Below are positions 6,582 to 8,834 of a stretch of 8,834 bases of DNA, in pieces (positions within the stretch are counted from its first letter, which is position 1; every line of letters begins with the position of its first letter). Where the stretch lies: positions 1-8,834 of the forward strand of contig QMSN01000034.1 of assembly GCA_003650865.1 (NCBI GenBank). Direction: 5' to 3'. The DNA is from Thermoprotei archaeon. GTDB lineage: Archaea > Thermoproteota > Methanomethylicia > Nezhaarchaeales > WYZ-LMO8. The position numbers were made by a program, and so were the translations under genes. Below the pieces are notes generated by a model. The model did not search any database and had not been told where the DNA came from. It was given only the letters and a program-made list of their open reading frames with translations.

Positions 6582-7982
6582 TTAGCTTAGCTCGCCCTGT
6601 ATTGGCCTAAGCGACTTCAGTATTAAGTGCGTGTGAGTCCCACTCACGCCCTTAATACCCCTTATGCTCTCCAAGCAGTCGTTTAAGTCCGACACCGTCG
6701 GAGCCGAAACCTTGACTTGGACGTCGTACTCCCCGCTCACCTCGTAGACCTCCATGACCCCCTTGATGGATGCTATGCGCCTAGCTATGGAGGTCGTGTA
6801 TACGTTGGGATCGCACTTTACCAAGATCACGGCTTCAACCTTCGACGGAACCTCGGGTGACAGCTTGACGCCCGAGATCTTCTCAGCTATCTCGATTAGG
6901 TCGGCGTCTCTGTAAGTCCTCACGTCTTGCCTACTCTTTATCACCTCCACGACCTTCTCTAGGAGCTCGTCGCTCAGCTGTATGCCCAGAGCCTCGAGCC
7001 TAGCCTTAACAGCGTGCCTCCCCGAGTACTTGCTCACAACGATCTCCCTCCTCCTGCCGACGAGCTCAGGTGGATAGGCCTCGTAGGTCGATGGGTCGTA
7101 GAGGACAGCGGCTACGTGAACTCCACCCTTATGGGAGAAAGCGTTTTCACCTACGACTGGGGCATGAGGAGGAACAACGACTCCACTAAGCCTCTCGACT
7201 AGGGCTGACAGCCAAGTCAGCTTGTCCAGCTTGACCACCTCAAGGCCGTAGAGGACCTTTAAGGCTACGGCGAGGGTCTCAAGCCCTGTTATCCCAGCTC
7301 TCTCACCTATACCGTTAACAGTCACGTGTACACCCGTGGCTCCACCCTCGAGAGCAGCTATGGCGTTGGCGACAGCCATCCCCAAGTCGTTGTGGCAGTG
7401 GCAGTCAAACTCAACGCCCTTGACGTCCCTAGTAACCCTCTCAAAGAACTCCTGGACTCTCCAAGGAGTCATTATGCCGACCGTGTCGGGTAGGCTTATC
7501 CTGTCAGCTCCTGCCTCAACAGCCCTCCTACATATCTCGACTAGGAAGTCGTACTTAGCCCTCGTGCCATCCTCAGCTGTAAACCTCACCTTAACTCCAT
7601 GACTTCTCGCGTACTCAACTGCCTCAACCACTCTAGCTATGGCCTCCTCCTCGGTGATCCTCATGGACTTGAGCTTGGCCTCGGTAACTCCTAGGAATAT
7701 GGCCACCCTATCGACATCGCATGAAAGGGCCCTATCGACATCCCTTACGTTGGCCCTGCAGTGAGCTATTATCTCAGCTTGGAGGCCATCCTTAGCTATT
7801 AGCTTGACAGCTTGATAGACGTCCTCAGAGACGTTCGGGTCTCCCGCCTCGATCATGTGGACGCCTACACCGTCGAGGGCTCTAGCTATCTCAAGCTTCT
7901 CGTCCACCGTGAAATTAACGCCTGGAGTCTGTTCACCCTCTCTGAGGGTCGTGTCGACTATCAGAACTTTGCTTATCGGCAT
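6582..7982 (-). CDS. lysS: Homocitrate synthase with C-terminal RAM domain
   Basis: This 466-residue enzyme would condense acetyl-CoA with 2-oxoglutarate to homocitrate, the first step of alpha-aminoadipate lysine synthesis. Barrel motifs are DTTLREGEQTPG (10-21, ligand Asp10), MIEAGDPNVS (43-52), RFTAEDGTRA (133-142), DCHCHNDLGMA (193-203) and NGIGERAGITGLE (223-235), followed by AFSHKGGVHVAAV (281-293). Residues about 381-457, with VYTTSIARRIASIKGV and GEYDVQVKV, form an Lrp/AsnC-type RAM ligand-binding domain instead of the LeuA allosteric domain. This matches the Sulfolobus enzyme as I recall it; there the RAM domain is a plausible amino-acid sensor. The ATG start has no Shine-Dalgarno; a TATA box is 30-36 bases upstream. 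It heads the minus-strand cluster. Isopropylmalate or citramalate synthase activity is a less likely alternative. Confidence 0.85.
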   Translation of the reverse strand: MPISKVLIVDTTLREGEQTPGVNFTVDEKLEIARALDGVGVHMIEAGDPNVSEDVYQAVKLIAKDGLQAEIIAHCRANVRDVDRALSCDVDRVAIFLGVTEAKLKSMRITEEEAIARVVEAVEYARSHGVKVRFTAEDGTRAKYDFLVEICRRAVEAGADRISLPDTVGIMTPWRVQEFFERVTRDVKGVEFDCHCHNDLGMAVANAIAALEGGATGVHVTVNGIGERAGITGLETLAVALKVLYGLEVVKLDKLTWLSALVERLSGVVVPPHAPVVGENAFSHKGGVHVAAVLYDPSTYEAYPPELVGRRREIVVSKYSGRHAVKARLEALGIQLSDELLEKVVEVIKSRQDVRTYRDADLIEIAEKISGVKLSPEVPSKVEAVILVKCDPNVYTTSIARRIASIKGVMEVYEVSGEYDVQVKVSAPTVSDLNDCLESIRGIKGVSGTHTHLILKSLRPIQGELS

Positions 7983-8011
7983 GACGATCGCTAGAGAGAG
8001 GGCAAATCTAG

Positions 8012-8018
8012 ATTTAAA
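8012..8018 (-). promoter_or_regulatory. TATA box for the homocitrate synthase cluster
   Basis: TTTAAAT on the minus strand lies 30-36 bases before the ATG at 7982. It is preceded by the purine-rich CGAAAAG, which resembles a TFB recognition element. Transcription would begin about 6-8 bases before the ATG, giving a nearly leaderless mRNA and explaining why no ribosome binding site is visible. Confidence 0.6.
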
Positions 8019-8031
8019 CTTTTCGAAAAGT
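8018..8031. promoter_or_regulatory. 14-base perfect palindrome, candidate operator
   Basis: ACTTTTCGAAAAGT is a perfect inverted repeat that abuts the upstream edge of the TATA box and covers the probable TFB site. A regulator bound here would interfere with transcription of the lysine/leucine genes. The octamer TCGAAAAG from its right arm recurs at 8065-8072, 42 bases away (about four helical turns). The binding protein is unknown; an Lrp-type regulator is only a guess. Confidence 0.4.
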
Positions 8032-8148
8032 CAAGTGCGAATTTAGAACCATAAATTTCTCTAATCGAAAAGGTCTGTGTGGAAAACTGATGTCGAGGCT
8101 TAAGCCAACGCTAATAGCCTAGGTCGACGCATAAGCCCTCGTAGAGAA

Positions 8149-8643
8149 ATGTCTGAGAAGTACAAGTTAGTCGGGTGCTGCGGGATATATTGTGGAGCAT
8201 GCTTCGCCTATCGGAGGTCGATAGCTGCCAAGGCGGAGGAGCTGAAGGAGGTCTTAGAGCAGGAGAAGTTTAGGAGAATAGCCACTGCATTTGACTGGAT
8301 CGGTGACTACAAGGAGTTCTCGAAGTGGCTTAGGTGGCTCGTCAAGCTCACGTGCAATGGATGTCAAACCGGAGGTGGAAACCCCTACTGCTCTATTAGG
8401 AGGTGTTGTAAGTCTAAGGGTTACTTGAGCTGCGCTGAATGCCCAGACATGCCCTGCAAGAAGCTTGAGTGGATAACTAGGAGGTATAAGAAGTGGAACT
8501 TGAAGAACTTGAAGTTCATAAAGTCTAGGGGCTACGACGAGTGGATTGAGAAGATGGAGAGGGAGGTCGAGAGGGGTTTCAAGACGGGCGACGTCATAGC
8601 CGCCATAGAGAGGCCTGGGGCCAAGCCCAGGGCTAGGGGATGA
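8149..8643 (+). CDS. DUF3795-type cysteine-rich protein
   Basis: This 164-residue protein has 12 cysteines. They are arranged as CCGIYCGAC (10-18), CNGC (69-72), Cys81, CC (86-87), CAEC (95-98) and Cys103 in CPDMPC. The GxCGxYCGAC opening and the later CxGC and CxxCxxxPC motifs are the pattern of the DUF3795 family in archaea and anaerobic bacteria. The family has no established function; the cysteines probably bind zinc or an iron-sulfur cluster. A lysine-, arginine- and tryptophan-rich segment (about 104-145) follows the last cysteine. There is no signal peptide or membrane segment. The ATG at 8149 has no strong Shine-Dalgarno. The gene stands alone, diverging from the lysine/leucine cluster and followed by a histidyl-tRNA synthetase-like gene. 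Family call from motifs; function unassigned. Confidence 0.8.
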   Translation: MSEKYKLVGCCGIYCGACFAYRRSIAAKAEELKEVLEQEKFRRIATAFDWIGDYKEFSKWLRWLVKLTCNGCQTGGGNPYCSIRRCCKSKGYLSCAECPDMPCKKLEWITRRYKKWNLKNLKFIKSRGYDEWIEKMEREVERGFKTGDVIAAIERPGAKPRARG

Positions 8644-8650
8644 GTAAACG

Positions 8651-8657
8651 TTTTAAG
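8651..8657 (+). promoter_or_regulatory. Candidate TATA box for the histidyl-tRNA synthetase gene
   Basis: TTTTAAG lies just after the DUF3795 gene stop. A start of transcription about 26 bases downstream would fall near 8680. The ribosome binding site at 8703-8709 would then be inside the mRNA, while the in-frame ATG at 8674 would be left outside it. The match is modest. Confidence 0.35.
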
Positions 8658-8679
8658 GGTTGGCTTTGAGTAGATGGTT

Positions 8680-8717
8680 GGCCGGGAGGGTTCTTGGTGG
8701 CTGGGAGGGTTCTAGTT
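8680..8717 (+). repeat. Two 19-base tandem repeats
   Basis: Bases 8680-8698 and 8699-8717 are adjacent copies of a 19-base unit with three mismatches (unit positions 4, 15 and 18). Both contain GGGAGGGTTCT, so a Shine-Dalgarno-like site is duplicated just before the histidyl-tRNA synthetase coding sequence. In the first copy it precedes a TTG at 8694; that frame stops at 8739-8741 after 15 codons. It looks like a local tandem duplication. Confidence 0.7.
8703..8709 (+). promoter_or_regulatory. Shine-Dalgarno GGGAGGG before the histidyl-tRNA synthetase
   Basis: GGGAGGG is a strong archaeal ribosome binding site. It ends 3 bases before the TAG at 8713-8715 and 6 bases before the first possible family codon at 8716. 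It places translation initiation at about 8713-8719, where no ATG, GTG or TTG exists in frame. Confidence 0.55.
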
Positions 8718-8834
8718 CACTCAGATACCGCGTGGAACTAGAGATTTAGCTCCTCCTATAAGCGAGGTCTACAGGTGCGTGGAGTCCAAGCTCCTCGACG
8801 AGTTCTCCTCTTGGGGTTACAGGGAGGTAAGAAC
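8716..8834 (+). CDS. hisS: Histidyl-tRNA synthetase, N-terminal fragment (runs off window; start unresolved)
   Basis: The frame from 8716 to the window end gives 39 residues starting FTQIPRGTRDLAPP and ending FSSWGYREVR. This is the N-terminal class II synthetase pattern of histidyl-tRNA synthetase (PRGTRD, then a helix, then GYxEI/V before a proline). The enzyme charges tRNA-His. The paralogous regulator HisZ of ATP phosphoribosyltransferase starts similarly and cannot be excluded from so short a piece. The frame is blocked by TAG at 8713-8715, directly before the Phe codon where family members often begin. Downstream of it the first GTG is at 8779, after the conserved motif. Upstream an in-frame ATG at 8674 would need readthrough of that TAG. 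One missing T (CTATG for CTAG) would create an ATG at the ideal place, so an assembly error is the leading explanation. Confidence 0.75.

Larger units (their letters stand above)
7983..8148. other. Divergent intergenic region, 166 bases
   Basis: This gap separates the divergent homocitrate synthase and DUF3795-type genes. Besides the minus-strand TATA box and the palindrome it holds an AT-rich inverted repeat (AATTTA 8040-8045 with TAAATT 8052-8057, six-base loop) and a second TCGAAAAG at 8065-8072. I see no convincing TATA box close to the plus-strand ATG at 8149 and no RNA gene. Confidence 0.5.

Noticed and set aside
7983..8148. Possible small RNA or tRNA gene in the largest gap between complete genes
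   Set aside because: No cloverleaf, box C/D pattern or GC-rich island could be seen; the AT-rich content suits a promoter region.
8614..8631. GC-rich inverted repeat CCTGGG/CCCAGG as a terminator
   Set aside because: It is inside the coding end of the DUF3795-type gene, with a 6-base stem and no T-run immediately after; chance in Gly/Pro-rich codons is likely.
1..8834. Genome-wide reassignment of TAG (all amber codons read as pyrrolysine)
   Set aside because: Four of the ten complete stops are TAG, and the glycosylase and DHH proteins end naturally there; only the 8713 site is puzzling.

Overview
The window looks like a piece of an archaeal chromosome, most likely from a thermophilic member of the Thermoproteota/TACK group. 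The evidence is mixed start codons (ATG, GTG, TTG) backed by GGAGG-type Shine-Dalgarno sites, TATA boxes of the TTTAAA type about 25-35 bases before starts, very short intergenic gaps, heavy AGG/AGA arginine use, and a homocitrate synthase fused to a C-terminal RAM domain that closely resembles the Sulfolobus lysine-pathway enzyme as I remember it. I cannot name the genus. I see no mobile element, CRISPR array, tRNA or rRNA.

Layout: (1) 1-711 (+) is the C-terminal part of a radical SAM protein whose beginning lies outside the window. (2) 740-1687 (-) is a two-gene unit, a flavin reductase-like protein followed by a cyclophilin-like fold protein. (3) 1727-2683 (+) is an HhH-GPD DNA glycosylase, divergent from the flavin reductase gene across a 39-base promoter region. 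(4) 2680-7982 (-) is a co-directional five-gene cluster, in transcription order: RAM-domain homocitrate synthase, 2-isopropylmalate synthase-like enzyme, DHH/DHHA1 phosphoesterase, a small unknown protein, and a radical SAM protein. Gaps are 11-52 bases. (5) 7983-8148 is a regulatory gap with a TATA box and an adjoining 14-base perfect palindrome. (6) 8149-8643 (+) is a cysteine-rich DUF3795-type protein. (7) 8716-8834 (+) is the first part of a histidyl-tRNA synthetase-like gene.

The metabolic core is the pair of paralogous DRE-TIM acyltransferases. Homocitrate synthase begins alpha-aminoadipate lysine synthesis, and isopropylmalate synthase begins leucine synthesis; the two reactions are chemically parallel. 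Their partner genes are not in the window. The DHH, small unknown and radical SAM genes downstream may be co-transcribed, although a TATA-like box before the small gene suggests a second promoter.

No clearly new multi-gene system stands out. The oddest points are the histidyl-tRNA synthetase reading frame, which has TAG exactly where the start codon should be, next to a 19-base tandem repeat that duplicates its ribosome binding site; the palindrome at the homocitrate synthase promoter; and the flavin reductase and cyclophilin-like genes, which share one frame and are separated by a single TAG.
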